The notes: generated by a model from the letters alone, not told the origin. A DNA stretch of 64,000 nucleotides from CAVSRC01 sp963798195 (GCA_963798195.1 CAWCSF010000002.1:85439-149438); one strand, 5' to 3'; positions 39,732 through 49,396 are shown, counted from the first letter of the stretch. Translations and numbers: made by a program.

Positions 39732-40013
39732 TCGCCGTCCTCCCTGTCGCCGGTCCGCCTGTCTCGTGCGGCGTGGCCAGTCGCCGGCGGATAGTGCAGT
39801 GCAAATCGTCGCGCGTCACCACCATCCACGCGTCGACTTCAGAAAATGCCATAAATCCGGGCAATTTCCGCCGTTTTCACGCGCCATGCCCGTCCTGGGT
39901 CCCCGCGCCGGGGGTTGGCATCGGCGCGGCGGTTGAGCGGCTTGCCAAGGCCGCGCATCCATCGCAGGCTTGCCCGTGGGAACGAGCCGGGCAACAACGG
40001 CAAGGGGACGCCA

Positions 40014-40565
40014 ATGCAGTTTCTGCTTCGCATCAGCAATGCGATCGATCGCGCAAGCGCGCTGATCGGCCGCTCGGTGATGTGGCTGATCCTGCTCGCA
40101 ATCCTCGTGAGCGCCGCCAACGCGACTTCGCGCAAGGTGCTCTCGATCTCATCGAACGCCTGGCTCGAGTTACAGTGGTACCTCTTCGGCGCCGCGTTCC
40201 TGCTCGCCGCCGCCTACACACTCCAGCGCAACGAACACATCCGCATCGACATCGTGTCGAACATGCTGCCGAAGGCCGTCCGCAACTGGATCGACCTGTT
40301 CGGCCACGTCTTCATGCTGGCACCACTTTGTCTGCTCATCATTCGCGAGACCTGGCCATCTCTGGTGATCTCCTACGACATCGGCGAAAAGTCGAGCAAC
40401 TACGGCGGCCTTATCGTGTGGCCGGCCAAGGCGCTCATCGTCGGCGGATTTCTTCTGCTGCTCATTCAGGCGGTATCGGAGTTCATCAAGCGCGTGGCGA
40501 TCATGCGCGGGATCATTCCTGATCCCAACGATCAGGAATCCGCCCACGCCCCGCCGATCGAGTAG
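40014..40565 (+). CDS. TRAP transporter small membrane subunit (DctQ)
   Basis: The 183-residue protein has four membrane segments: ALIGRSVMWLILLAILVSAANA, LELQWYLFGAAFLLAAAYTLQ, LFGHVFMLAPLCLLII and KALIVGGFLLLLIQAV. The conserved RNEHIRIDI motif of DctQ is present. An AGGGGA site precedes the ATG at 40014; frame extends upstream without family match. The gene is 6 bases from dctM, with the same strand. TRAP transporters take up organic acids with a sodium or proton gradient. The 282 bases before it, to the indolepyruvate gene, form a divergent promoter region without a visible gene. Confidence 0.9.
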   Translation: MQFLLRISNAIDRASALIGRSVMWLILLAILVSAANATSRKVLSISSNAWLELQWYLFGAAFLLAAAYTLQRNEHIRIDIVSNMLPKAVRNWIDLFGHVFMLAPLCLLIIRETWPSLVISYDIGEKSSNYGGLIVWPAKALIVGGFLLLLIQAVSEFIKRVAIMRGIIPDPNDQESAHAPPIE

Positions 40566-40571
40566 ACGCAG

Positions 40572-42159
40572 ATGACCGCGTTCATCATCGCCAACATGGC
40601 GCCGCTGATGTTCCTGTCGCTGGTGTTCGTCCTCCTGCTCGGCTACCCGGTGGCGTTCGCGCTTGCCTTCAACGGCCTCGCATGGGGCATCGTCGGCATC
40701 GAGCTTGGGCTCTTCCAGCCGACGTTCTTCCAGGCACTGCCGGACCGCATCTTCGGCGTGATGAGCAACGAGACGCTGCTGGCGATCCCGTTCTTCACGT
40801 TCATGGGGCTGATCCTCGAACGATCCGGCATGGCGGAGGAACTGCTCGACACGATCGGGCAACTCTTCGGCCCGGTACGCGGCGGCCTCGCATTTGCGGT
40901 GATCGTCGTCGGCGCCCTGCTCGCCGCCACGACCGGCGTCGTCGCCGCCTCGGTCATCGCGATGGGCCTGATCTCGCTGCCGATCATGCTGCGCTACGGC
41001 TACGACCGCCGGCTGGCGACCGGCGTCATCGCGGCGTCAGGCACGCTCGCCCAGATCATCCCGCCGAGCCTCGTGCTCATCGTCATGGCCGACCAGCTCG
41101 GCAAGTCCGTCGGCGACATGTACGAGGGCGCCATCGTGCCGGGGCTGGTGCTCTCGTCGCTCTATTTCGGCTACGTCGCGCTGGTCACGTTCTTCTCCCG
41201 GGGGGCTGCGCCGGCGCTGCCGCCGGAGTTCCGCACCATCCGCGGCTGGCAGCTCGCGTGGCGGGTCGTGGTCGCGCTGATCCCGCCGCTGGTGCTCATC
41301 TTCCTTGTGCTCGGCACGATCTTCATCGGCCTGGCGACGCCGACCGAAGGCGGCGCCATGGGCGCCGTCGGCGCGCTTGCGCTGGCCGCGATCAAGGGGC
41401 GGCTGACCTGGACAGTGGTGAAGCAGGCACTCAACTCCACCACCAAGCTGTCGGCCTTCGTGCTGTTCATCCTGATCGGATCGCGCGTCTTCAGCCTGAC
41501 CTTCTTCGGCGTCGACGGTCACGTCTGGGTCGAGAACCTGCTTACCGGGCTGCCCGGCGGCCAGGTTGGCTTCCTCATCGTCGTCAACATCCTGATCTTC
41601 TTCCTGGCCTTCTTCCTCGACTTCTTCGAACTCGCCTTCATCGTGGTGCCGCTGGTCGGACCGGCCGCGGCACATCTTGGCATCGACCTGATCTGGTTCG
41701 GCGTGCTGCTCGGCATCAACATGCAGACCGCGTTCATGCACCCGCCGTTCGGCTTCTCGCTATTCTACCTGCGCTCGGTGGCCCCGCGCGAGCGGTACAA
41801 TGATCGCGTCACCGGCAAGCTGACCGAGCCCATCACCACCGCGCAGATCTACTGGGGCGCGGTGCCCTTCGTGGTCATCCAGGTCATCATGATCGGACTG
41901 ACCATCTCGTTCCCCGGAATGGTGACCCGGTACAAGGCCAACGAGATCCGCATCGAGCAAACCGACATCAACAATGTCGGCGGGCCGAATTTCGGTGGCG
42001 CTGCCGAGTTCTGGCGGCGCCACGACGGCACCCGCCGGACCAAACTTCGGCGGCGGGAGCGGTGCGTCTCCACCGGCCGCACCGGCGGGGCCGAATTTCG
42101 GGGCGGCGCCACCGGCGCCCTCGGCGCCAAACTTCGGCGGACCGGCTCCAGCACAATAG
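40572..42159 (+). CDS. TRAP transporter large permease (DctM) with PNFG-repeat tail, frameshifted near 42000
   Basis: The protein has the 12-segment DctM permease in residues 1-460. Motifs include IPFFTFMGLILERSGMAEELL, LLAATTGVVAASVIAMGLISLPIML, GTLAQIIPPSLVLIVMADQ, GLATPTEGGAMGAVGAL and FFLDFFELAFIVVPLVGP. After the last membrane segment comes KANEIRIEQTDINNVGGPNFGG. The original frame then becomes implausible and runs to 42206. One base further, the sequence reads as a Pro/Gly/Ala tail with three more PNFG units and ends ...PAPAQ at 42159. I take that as the true C-terminus. The tail is unusual and of unknown role. Confidence 0.88.
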
Positions 42160-42173
42160 CGGCGCAACAAAAA

Positions 42174-42200
42174 AGGGCCCCGGAAACGATCCGGGGCCCT
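42174..42200. terminator. Bidirectional terminator between dctM and dctP
   Basis: AGGGCCCCGGA-AACGA-TCCGGGGCCCT is a perfect 11-bp stem preceded by an A run and followed by TCC. It serves the convergent dctM and dctP genes. Confidence 0.88.
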
Positions 42201-42232
42201 TCCTGATTCAGGATGAGGCGGGCGACGAAGCC

Positions 42233-43339
42233 CTAGAGCTTGCCGGCGCGCTGCTGGCCGTACATGAAATTGTCGTACGTGCCGTCGGCGACCTGAAGCC
42301 AGAGGAACTCCTCGTTGCGGAATGCCTTCATCAACTCGTAGGTCTCCTTGAACGCCGCATTGTTGGCGCTCATCTCATCGTAGGTCTTGACGGCGGCATC
42401 GAAGCAGGCCTCGAGGATCTCCTGCGAGAACGGACGCAACTGCACGCCCTTCGACACCAGGCTGCGCAGCGCCTTCGGGTTCAGCGCATCGTACTGCGCC
42501 TGCATATCGACGTTGATGGCGCCGGCAGCGGCGTTGACGATCGCCTGGTAGTGCTTCGGCAGCGCGTTCCACTGGTCGAGGTTGACGAAGAGGTGGAGCG
42601 TCGTGCCGCCCTCCCACCAGCCGGGGTAGTAGTAGTACTTGGCGACCTTGTCGAAGCCGAGCTTCTCGTCGTCATACGGGCCGACCCATTCGGCCGCGTC
42701 GACGGTACCCTTCTCCAGCGCCGGATAGATGTCGCTGCCCGGAATGTTGGCCGGGATCACGCCGAGCTTGGAGAGCACCGCGCCGCCGAAGCCGCCGACC
42801 CGGAACTTGACGCCGTTCATGTCGGCGACCGTGTTGACTTCCTTGCGCCACCAGCCGCCCATCTGCGCGCCGGTGTTGCCGCAGGGGACGCCGTAGATGT
42901 TGAACGTGTTGTAGAACTTGTTCATCAGCTCGTTGCCGCCGGCATAGTAGAACCAGGCGTTGAGGCCGCGGCTCGACAGGCCGAATGGCACGGTCGACCC
43001 GAAAGCGAAGGTCGGGTCCTTGCCGAAATAGTAGTAGCTGGCGGTGTGCCCCATCTCGACGGTGTTTTTCTGCACCGCCTCGGCCAGACCCGCCGTCCCG
43101 ACGATCTCGCCGCTGGCGAACGACTGGATCTGAAACTTGCCATCGGTCATTTCGCCGACCAGCTTGGCGAAGCGCTCGGCCCCGCCATAGAGGGTGTCGA
43201 GCGATTTCGGAAAGGCAGAGGTCAGGCGCCACTTCAGTTCCGGCATCGACTGGGCGATGGCCGGAGCGGCAATGGCGGTCGAAGCGGCCGCGCCCCCCGC
43301 GATCAGACCTGCCTTCTTGATAAACGAACGACGATCCAT
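42233..43339 (-). CDS. TRAP transporter substrate-binding protein (DctP), Tat signal
   Basis: The 368-residue periplasmic receptor begins MDRRSFIKKAGLIAGGAAAS, a twin-arginine signal with R-R-S-F-I-K. The DctP domain has ELKWRLTSAFPKSLDTLYGGAERFAKLVGEMTDGKFQIQ, FGLSSRGLNAWFYYAGG and the signature region VKFRVGGFGGAVLSKLGVIPANIPGSDIYPALEKGTVDAAEWVGPYDD. The WVGPYDD motif is typical of the group binding 2-oxo or aromatic acids in homodimers; the ligand is not certain. It is convergent with dctQM, so the receptor is in a separate transcript from its membrane partners. Confidence 0.9.
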   Translation of the reverse strand: MDRRSFIKKAGLIAGGAAASTAIAAPAIAQSMPELKWRLTSAFPKSLDTLYGGAERFAKLVGEMTDGKFQIQSFASGEIVGTAGLAEAVQKNTVEMGHTASYYYFGKDPTFAFGSTVPFGLSSRGLNAWFYYAGGNELMNKFYNTFNIYGVPCGNTGAQMGGWWRKEVNTVADMNGVKFRVGGFGGAVLSKLGVIPANIPGSDIYPALEKGTVDAAEWVGPYDDEKLGFDKVAKYYYYPGWWEGGTTLHLFVNLDQWNALPKHYQAIVNAAAGAINVDMQAQYDALNPKALRSLVSKGVQLRPFSQEILEACFDAAVKTYDEMSANNAAFKETYELMKAFRNEEFLWLQVADGTYDNFMYGQQRAGKL

Positions 43340-43479
43340 GCGTATTCCCTCCCTTTGATGCAGATTGCCACTGTCCTCCCAGTGGCATCTGGCGGGAACC
43401 GGACGCTATTCATTAAAAGCTGTCAAGACTGCCAATATTTTGTTGCGCCGGGCCGGGCTTCGGGAGCAGTGGATATGGC

Positions 43480-44269
43480 ATGAGCCACACGTTTCGAGAG
43501 CCGCCCGTCATCCTCGTCGCCGCCGACGCCAAACCGCTCGACGGCTACGTCTGGCACGCGGCGGCGGAGCCTTACCTGACGGCCGTGATCCACGGATTTG
43601 GCGGAATACCGCTGATTCTGCCGGCCCTCGACGACGCGATCGACGTGGACGCCCTTCTGGCCCGCGTAGATGGCGTGTTGCTGCCAGGCAGCCGCTCCAA
43701 CGTCCACCCGAGCCGCTACGGCGCACCAGCCGATCCGAAGGCCGAGCCGCATGACCCCCACCGCGACGCCGTGACCCTGCCGCTGATCGGGGCAACGCTG
43801 CGTCACGGCGTGCCGCTGTTCGCGATCTGCCGCGGCATGCAGGAACTCAACGTCGCGCTCGGCGGAACGCTTATTCTCCGAGGTGCAGGAACAGGCCGGA
43901 CGCAGCGATCACCGCGCGCCCGTGTCCGACGACCAGGCGGAGCGCTTCGCCATCCGGCAGGACATCCATGTCGTGCCTGGCGGAGTCCTCGCCGGTATCT
44001 TCGGGACGGAGACCGTCCGCGTGAATTCGCTGCACCGGCAGGCCATCGACCGCCTCGCCGAGGGATTGGCGGTTGAAGCGACGGCGCCGGACGGAACCAT
44101 CGAAGCGGTCCGCGTCCGCGACGCGGCCAATTTTGCCATCGGCGTTCAGTGGCACCCGGAGTATTGGGTCCGGACGGATGCGGCTTCGCAGAAGCTGTTC
44201 ACCGCATTCGGCGACGCCGTGCGCCAACGGATGGCCGGGAAGGACACGCTGGCGTCAGCCGCGGAGTAG
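43480..44269 (+). CDS. Gamma-glutamyl-gamma-aminobutyrate hydrolase-type class I amidotransferase, frameshifted near 43875
   Basis: The protein of about 262 residues is a peptidase C26 (PuuD-like) hydrolase that cleaves gamma-glutamyl amides, such as in putrescine degradation. The nucleophile Cys is in FAICRGMQELNVALGG, and DGVLLPGSRSNVHPSRYG precedes it. Just after GGTL one base extra breaks the frame; the next frame continues FSEVQEQAGRSDHRAPVSD, ...SLHRQAIDRLAEGL and FAIGVQWHPEYW, which supplies the His and Glu of the triad. The shift is probably an error. It is divergent from dctP and convergent with doxX. Confidence 0.87.
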
Positions 44270-44278
44270 TCGCAAAAA

Positions 44279-44304
44279 GGCGCCGCCGCGTGTGCGGCGA
44301 CGCC
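44279..44304 (-). terminator. Terminator of the doxX gene at 44327
   Basis: GGCGCCGCCGC-GTGT-GCGGCGACGCC forms a stem with one mismatch. On the minus strand it is followed by U residues (plus strand AAAAA at 44274-44278). Confidence 0.75.
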
Positions 44305-44326
44305 CTGCCCCCAAACAATTTTTCGA

Positions 44327-44812
44327 TCAGGCGACCAGCGGCTTCAGGCCGGGATGATCCTGAACGATGCGGGTCTTCTCGGCCCAGCCGTCGAGACCCC
44401 AGACATGACCGGCATGCTTGACGATCAGGTATGTCAGCACGCCCGCATAGACGATGTGCTCGTCGACCAGGAAGTTGTTGGCGTTGCTGATGTAGGGGAA
44501 GTCCATGTGGGCGGTCCAATAGAGCAGCATCAGCGCGATGCCGGCGACCGAGCTGACGCGCACCATCAGACCGAACAGCAGCGACAGGCCGATGAGCAGG
44601 TGCCCGTAGCTGACCAGGAACGACAGCACCGGCGCGACGACCGGACCGGTGAACAGCGAATAGAAGCCGTGGAATGTCTTGGTGCTGTTGAGGAATCCGG
44701 CAACGCTCCAACCGGGCACGAACACCTGATGCGAGGCGGCGTAGAGGAAGGTCCACGCCATTGCGAGGCGGAAGAATACGATCAACGCACGTTCAGAGTT
44801 TGAGTCCGTCAT
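44327..44812 (-). CDS. DoxX/DoxD-like membrane protein
   Basis: The 161-residue protein has four membrane segments: ALIVFFRLAMAWTFLYAASHQVF, VVAPVLSFLVSYGHLLIGLSLLFGLMVRV, VAGIALMLLYWTAHM and EHIVYAGVLTYLIVKHAGHVWGL. It fits the DoxX/DoxD group, sometimes linked to thiosulfate:quinone oxidoreduction, but no partner is near. The ATG at 44812 is preceded by GGGAGAAC; the frame upstream to 44941 lacks a match. It is a second, distant DoxX beside the one in the bufferin operon. Confidence 0.83.
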   Translation of the reverse strand: MTDSNSERALIVFFRLAMAWTFLYAASHQVFVPGWSVAGFLNSTKTFHGFYSLFTGPVVAPVLSFLVSYGHLLIGLSLLFGLMVRVSSVAGIALMLLYWTAHMDFPYISNANNFLVDEHIVYAGVLTYLIVKHAGHVWGLDGWAEKTRIVQDHPGLKPLVA

Positions 44813-45004
44813 GGAAGTTCTCCCATCCGATTTGCGTGTCGGCTTCGGCAGATACCGGAGGCCGGCGGATGGTCGTCTTCGGTGTCGGCCGCAGAAGCAC
44901 TGCTGCTCCCGCGGTCTGGCCTGAGGGCGACCGACCATCAAGGACTAACCGGCGGATGGGGAAGGCCGCTTTGATCCTGCTCAAATTTTAGTCAGAGTGC
45001 CCGG

Positions 45005-46025
45005 CTAGCCCGGCAGGCCGTTCGCCAGCGCCCCGCCCAGCAGAAGCAGGCCGAGCAGCAGCACCGCCGCGGCAGCTCCGATCTCGGCGACTCGGACGAC
45101 GCGTTCGGCGACCGGAGAATCGACGCCGGCAAGCCGCACCGCAGCGCCCCGAGCCGAAACCGCCAGAGCCGCGAGCGAGGCGACGGTGAGGCCGGTGCCC
45201 AGCGCCATGACGAAGGTCGCGGCGACTCCCGCCAGAAACAGCCCCTGCGACAGGGCGAACACCAGAATGATGATGGCGCCCGAGCACGGGCGGATGCCGA
45301 CCGCCGTCACCGCCGACCAGGCGCGGGCGATCGGCGGCGCTGCCTTGGACGCGTGGGCGTGTTCGTGGTGATGATCATGGTGGTCATCGTGGTGATGGTG
45401 GTCATGGTCATCGTGCGCGTGACCGTGGTGGTCATGACCGTGATCGCCGGCGACGCCATGATGATGGTGGTGATGGTGTCCGCCGCCGAAGGTCTTCGCC
45501 CAGAGCAGCCATGCACCGACGGCGGCGACGAGCGCGTAGCTCAGAATCTCGAACCAGTCGGTCGCTGCCGTCATGGTGACGGCGGTGACGTGGAAGATCA
45601 TTGCCGCGATACCGACGAGAAGAACCGCGCTGACCGCCTGCACGAAGGCAGCGAGGAACGACAGCGCGACGCCGCGCTTCACCGTCTCGCCCGACGAGAT
45701 GAGGTAGGCGCTGATCACCGCCTTGCCGTGGCCGGGACCGGCGGCATGGAAAACGCCGTAGGCGAAGCTGAGCGCCAGCAGCAGCCAGACCGCCCAGCCA
45801 TTGTCCTTGATGTCGGAGAGGGCGTGGGTGAGCCCCTGGTAGAACTCGCTCTGATAATAGGCGATCTGGAGGAAGAGTGGCCGGAGCGGGCCCGCCGAAG
45901 GCGCCGGGTCCCGGCGAGTCGGGTGTGGCGATGCCGAACGGGGTCGCGGCCCGCGCCACGTTCGATGCGAAGAGGCCCGCAGCGACCGGAAACAGCGACC
46001 GCCGCAATTTCCTCCAACGCGTCAC
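45005..46025 (-). CDS. NicO/RcnA-type nickel/cobalt exporter with histidine-rich loop, frameshifted near 45887
   Basis: This inner-membrane exporter of about 338 residues has the NicO signature FHAAGPGHGKAVISAYLISSGE, a long cytoplasmic loop very rich in His and Asp (about 45330-45480, dozens of His residues), and GIRPCSGAIIILVFALSQGL. The N-terminus (MTRWRKLRRSLFPVAAGLFASNVARA) is a signal-like segment. The frame changes near 45880-45895: after PGAFGGP the other frame gives LRPLFLQIAYYQSEFYQGLTHALSDIKDNGWAVWLLLALSFAYGV. The shift is likely a sequence error. It overlaps the DUF1007 gene by 4 bases and is expressed with it. Confidence 0.88.
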
Positions 46026-46732
46026 GGACAGGCGACCGTGATCAGGTTGGCGAGGCCCGCCGCGGCGTCGGCCAGCTCAGGCGGCAGATCGTGCTGGTCC
46101 GCCGGGATGGAGCCGAGTACCGCCATCGTGGCAGCGTCGAGTTCCTTCGGCGCGTGATATTGCGCGCTGCACCCGGCCGGCGCGTCGGCCAGCGTGACCG
46201 CGCCACTGCTCGGAAACGTGAAGGCGACGAAATACTCGGGATCGAAGACCTCCAGCGTCGCCCGGCCCGTGATCTTCACGGGCGCCTTCAGCGGCAGCGT
46301 GTAGAACAGCGTCAGCCGGCCGCCGTGAAACTCGAGCCAGTATTCCTCCGGCGGGACGAAGGGGAAGCTCTTCCTGCCCTCACGCAGCCAGGTGAAGAAG
46401 CCGAATTCCTTGAGCGATTCGACGTTCACCTTGGCGAGCGGGGCCAACTCGGCGTCGCTCAGCTTGCCGTCGCCATCGGCATCGAGACCCTGGATGGCGA
46501 AGGCGGTGAAGGCCTCGTCGAATTGCCAGATGTGGCGGACGGCCGTGACCGCACCGGCCGCGTCAAAAACGATCTCGGCATGCGCATCGACGAAGACATG
46601 AGGGTGCGCGGCAGCGGGGGCTACCGTGGCGACGACCAAAAGGCCGGCAAGCGCGGCGCGACGAAATACGGTCAGGTCCCTGCCCTCCTGCGGATTTCCG
46701 TTTCGGGACCCATTGCGGCCAATTCGCGGCAT
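46022..46732 (-). CDS. DUF1007 family exported protein, partner of NicO
   Basis: The protein has a signal peptide (VFRRAALAGLLVVATVAPAAA) and the DUF1007 start AHPHVFVDAHAEIVFDAAG. An EF-hand-like calcium loop is present (DADGDGKLSDAEL). DUF1007 proteins are typically encoded just before NicO/RcnA exporters, as here with a 4-base overlap, and may bring metal to the exporter. The start is uncertain: the ATG at 46732 has no ribosome binding site, whereas AGGAGG at 46684-46689 lies 8 bases before a CTG at 46675 that would start exactly at the signal peptide. Confidence 0.82.
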   Translation of the reverse strand: MPRIGRNGSRNGNPQEGRDLTVFRRAALAGLLVVATVAPAAAHPHVFVDAHAEIVFDAAGAVTAVRHIWQFDEAFTAFAIQGLDADGDGKLSDAELAPLAKVNVESLKEFGFFTWLREGRKSFPFVPPEEYWLEFHGGRLTLFYTLPLKAPVKITGRATLEVFDPEYFVAFTFPSSGAVTLADAPAGCSAQYHAPKELDAATMAVLGSIPADQHDLPPELADAAAGLANLITVACP

Positions 46733-46766
46733 CCGTCGGCCTCGCGGCAATGGGGCGCAGATCGTC

Positions 46767-48146
46767 TCATGGGGTGGAAGGCGGCTTCCTGAGCCGCTCC
46801 TCCGCCTGCGCCAGCGCCTGCTCGATCTCGGCGATCCAGCCGGCATCCTCACCGCGCGCCTGCCGCCGCTCGCGGATCAGCCTCAAATTGCGCGCCGTCG
46901 TCTCCGGTTCCCACGGCTCGCGGACGACCGCAAGTGCGTTCGAGGCGGCGTCCATCGCCCGGTCGGAATCGCGGGCGAGCACGGCCAGTTCGAGCAGGGT
47001 GGCGTGGTCCCAGTAGTCACCGGCATTCTGCGCGCCCTGCCGCAACCGCTGCCCGGCGGCGTAGCGCACCACCGGCAACAGATCGGCCTGTGCGCCGTCC
47101 GGCTTGTCTTCCATCTCCATCAACGTGACCGCGTTGACGCCCGGATACGGATCGCGCCAGTCGGCCTCGAAGCCGGCGCGATAGGTGGTGATGGCACGCT
47201 TGAGGTAGCCACGCGCCTCGAAGTCGCGCCCGGCTTCCTTCGCCGCCTGCCACTGGTCCTTGTAGATGCGCCCGAGGAGACCATTGGTCTCGCTGCTCTG
47301 CCCGAATTCGGCGATGACATCGGAGAGCACCTTTTCGGCGTCCTGCTTGCGGCCCACGCGGTTGAGCGCGAAGCCAAGCTGCTCGCGGATCATCCGCGCC
47401 TGCTTGAGCTCCGGCGGCATACGCTCATAAAGCGCGATCATCTCACCGAAGCCCTCGGCGTTGCCGGTTGCCCGGAACGACAGCATGAGGTCGACAATGA
47501 TGCCGGCTTCGACATTGCGCAGGTTCGCGAGGTTCGGATCCCCTGCCACGGCCCTGACCGCATCGACCCCCTGCCGGCGCGCGTCGGCCAGCCGCTTCTT
47601 GTAGGCCTCGGCGATCGTGACGCGATCGCGAAAGATGTCCGTCTTGACGTGGTCGATCTCATGGCGCGGCATGCCATCGACGAGCTGGAACAGCGGCGAG
47701 TCGTCGTGCATGTCGACATGCGCATTGCAGAGGCGCGACGCGATGCGCTTCACGTCGCCTTCGACATCGGTCAGCGCGCTGGTACCGTCCATGTGATACG
47801 GCGTGCCGCGCTGGGAGGCGACGTCGAAGGGCAGCGCCGTCCCCTCCGCGAAGACGATCACCGTGCTGCGCGGACGCAGCGCGTGGCGGATGCCGAGTTC
47901 GTAGTACACGTTGGGATTGGCGCCGGTGACATCGGCGACGGCGTAATCACAGAGCATCAGCCGCTCGAACATCGGCTTGTGGATCGTGCCGCCGACCTGT
48001 TCCTGATCGGCGCGGATAACGTCCATGTCGGCTGCCAGCACCGCCGGCGCGATGATCTGCCCATACACCGCGTCATAATCGATCTGCCGGCCGCTTCCGT
48101 CTGGCTTGCGGCCGAAAGGCATCAGCACGAAACAAAGCGGTTTCAT
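46767..48146 (-). CDS. DUF4071 (TPR-S / MAP3K TRAFs-binding-like) protein with N-terminal TIR/deoxyribosyltransferase-like domain
   Basis: The 459-residue protein has two parts. Residues 1-115 resemble the nucleoside deoxyribosyltransferase/TIR-like superfamily: CFVLMPFGRKPDGSGRQIDYDAVY, DMDVIRADQEQVGGTIHKPMFERLMLCDYAVADVTGANPNVYYELGIRHAL. The Glu of YYELG is in the place of the catalytic glutamate of that superfamily. Residues about 150-450 are helical, with EAGIIVDLMLSFRATGNAEGFGEMIALYERMP and LGFALNRVGRKQDAEKVLSDVIAEFGQSSETNGLLGRIYKDQW, matching DUF4071, the domain shared with animal ASK1-type MAP3 kinases. Such bacterial proteins have been proposed to act in stress or conflict signalling. 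No partner effector or antiphage gene is next to it. Confidence 0.8.
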   Translation of the reverse strand: MKPLCFVLMPFGRKPDGSGRQIDYDAVYGQIIAPAVLAADMDVIRADQEQVGGTIHKPMFERLMLCDYAVADVTGANPNVYYELGIRHALRPRSTVIVFAEGTALPFDVASQRGTPYHMDGTSALTDVEGDVKRIASRLCNAHVDMHDDSPLFQLVDGMPRHEIDHVKTDIFRDRVTIAEAYKKRLADARRQGVDAVRAVAGDPNLANLRNVEAGIIVDLMLSFRATGNAEGFGEMIALYERMPPELKQARMIREQLGFALNRVGRKQDAEKVLSDVIAEFGQSSETNGLLGRIYKDQWQAAKEAGRDFEARGYLKRAITTYRAGFEADWRDPYPGVNAVTLMEMEDKPDGAQADLLPVVRYAAGQRLRQGAQNAGDYWDHATLLELAVLARDSDRAMDAASNALAVVREPWEPETTARNLRLIRERRQARGEDAGWIAEIEQALAQAEERLRKPPSTP

Positions 48147-48211
48147 CGTTTTGGCGTTCCGCAGATCCCGGCAGGACCGAGTGTATCAGGTTCGGGCGCG
48201 GCGAAACCGTG

Positions 48212-49396
48212 TCAGCCGGACAGGATCTTGCCGGCCAGTGCGATAAGCGCCCGGTCCCGCCCAGGCGGGCCGAGAAGCGACACGCCGGCGGGAGAACCCT
48301 TCACCGTCAGCATCGGCAGCGAAATCTGCGGGAAGCCGGAATGCCCGGACATGCAGAGCATCGAGACGGCGCGGCTGCGGAAATTCTCGAAGTCCTCCTC
48401 CCGCGAGGCCAGAAGCGGCGCGGCATCCGGCATTGTTGGAAGGACCATGACGCGATCCGTGCCGACAATCTCCGCCACCCTGGCTGCCGCCTTCTTCCGG
48501 AACGCGACGGCGGCGTCGTGCGCCTCCTGCGTCACCGCCTTCGACGCGGCGAAGCGGGTGACGACGGCCGGATTGAGTTGCGGCTTGCGCTGTTCGATCC
48601 ACGGTCCGTGGGTCCGCCAGGCGTGGTAGCCCTGGATGATGCGATAGGCCTCGTACCACTGCGCCAGCCCATCCTCCGCCACGGTGACCGAGCCTTCCGA
48701 CTTGAGATGCTGCGCGATGCGCGCGAAAGCCGGATCGAGCAGCGACCGCTCGTTCTCGGCCGAGAACAGATCGCATGCGTCCTCGGCAATCACCATGCGG
48801 GTGAGCGGCGGGCCGGCGAGATCGTCGCCGAGCAACACCGCACCAACGCGCGCGTAGACATCCGGAGACCGCGCGAACCAGCCGACGGTGTCATAGACGG
48901 CGGCGAGCGGCATGGTGCCGGATATGTCGATCCGTCCGAAGGTCGGGCGCAGGCCGATGATGCCACAGAAAGACGCCGGCCCACGCACCGAGCCGCCGGT
49001 GTCGCTGCCGAGCGCGAAATCGACCAACCCTGCCGCGACCGCGGCCGCCGAGCCCGACGACGAACCGCCCGGCACGCGATCGGGCGCCGCCGGATTGATC
49101 GGCGTGCCGTAGTGCTCGTTGCGCCCGTCGATCGAGAAGGCGAGTTCGGCAGTGTGCGTCTTGCCGACGAATCTCGGCGCCGGCGTCGAGCAGCTTCGCC
49201 ACGCATGCGGCATGCTTGGTCGGGATCGGGTCCTCGGCGGTCTTCTCCGGGCTGCCGCAGCCGGTCGGGTAGCCGGCGACGTCGTAGATGTCCTTGACCG
49301 CGAAGGTCAGGCCCGCGAGCGGCCCGACGGCGCGTTGGGGACCGGCACGTCCGGGTAATCGACAAAGGCGTGAACCGGATCGGATGGGATCAGCAT
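48212..49396 (-). CDS. Amidase (amidase signature family), two apparent frameshifts
   Basis: The protein of about 395 residues has the Ser-cisSer-Lys triad of the amidase signature family. The Lys is in FVGKTHTAELAFSI, and the two Ser residues are in RVPGGSSSGSAAAVAAGLVDFALGSDTGGSVRGPASFCG. The N-terminus is read from the ATG at 49396 (MLIPSDPVHAFVDYPDVPV). One base is missing near 49320 (continuing LAGLTFAVKDIYDVAGYPTGCG) and one is extra near 49175 (before RFVGKTHTAEL). The substrate is not known. It begins 9 bases after the gamma-glutamyltransferase gene, suggesting co-transcription in amide or peptide catabolism. Confidence 0.85.

Noticed and set aside
36366..39794. Plus-strand open frame of 1,142 codons
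   Set aside because: It lies wholly opposite the indolepyruvate ferredoxin oxidoreductase gene, is rich in Arg, His, Asp and Gly, and has no family motifs; it is an antisense effect of high-GC codon use.
45353..46792. Plus-strand frame opening with a long Met/Val-rich hydrophobic run
   Set aside because: The run is merely the complement of the histidine codons of the NicO loop, not a membrane protein.
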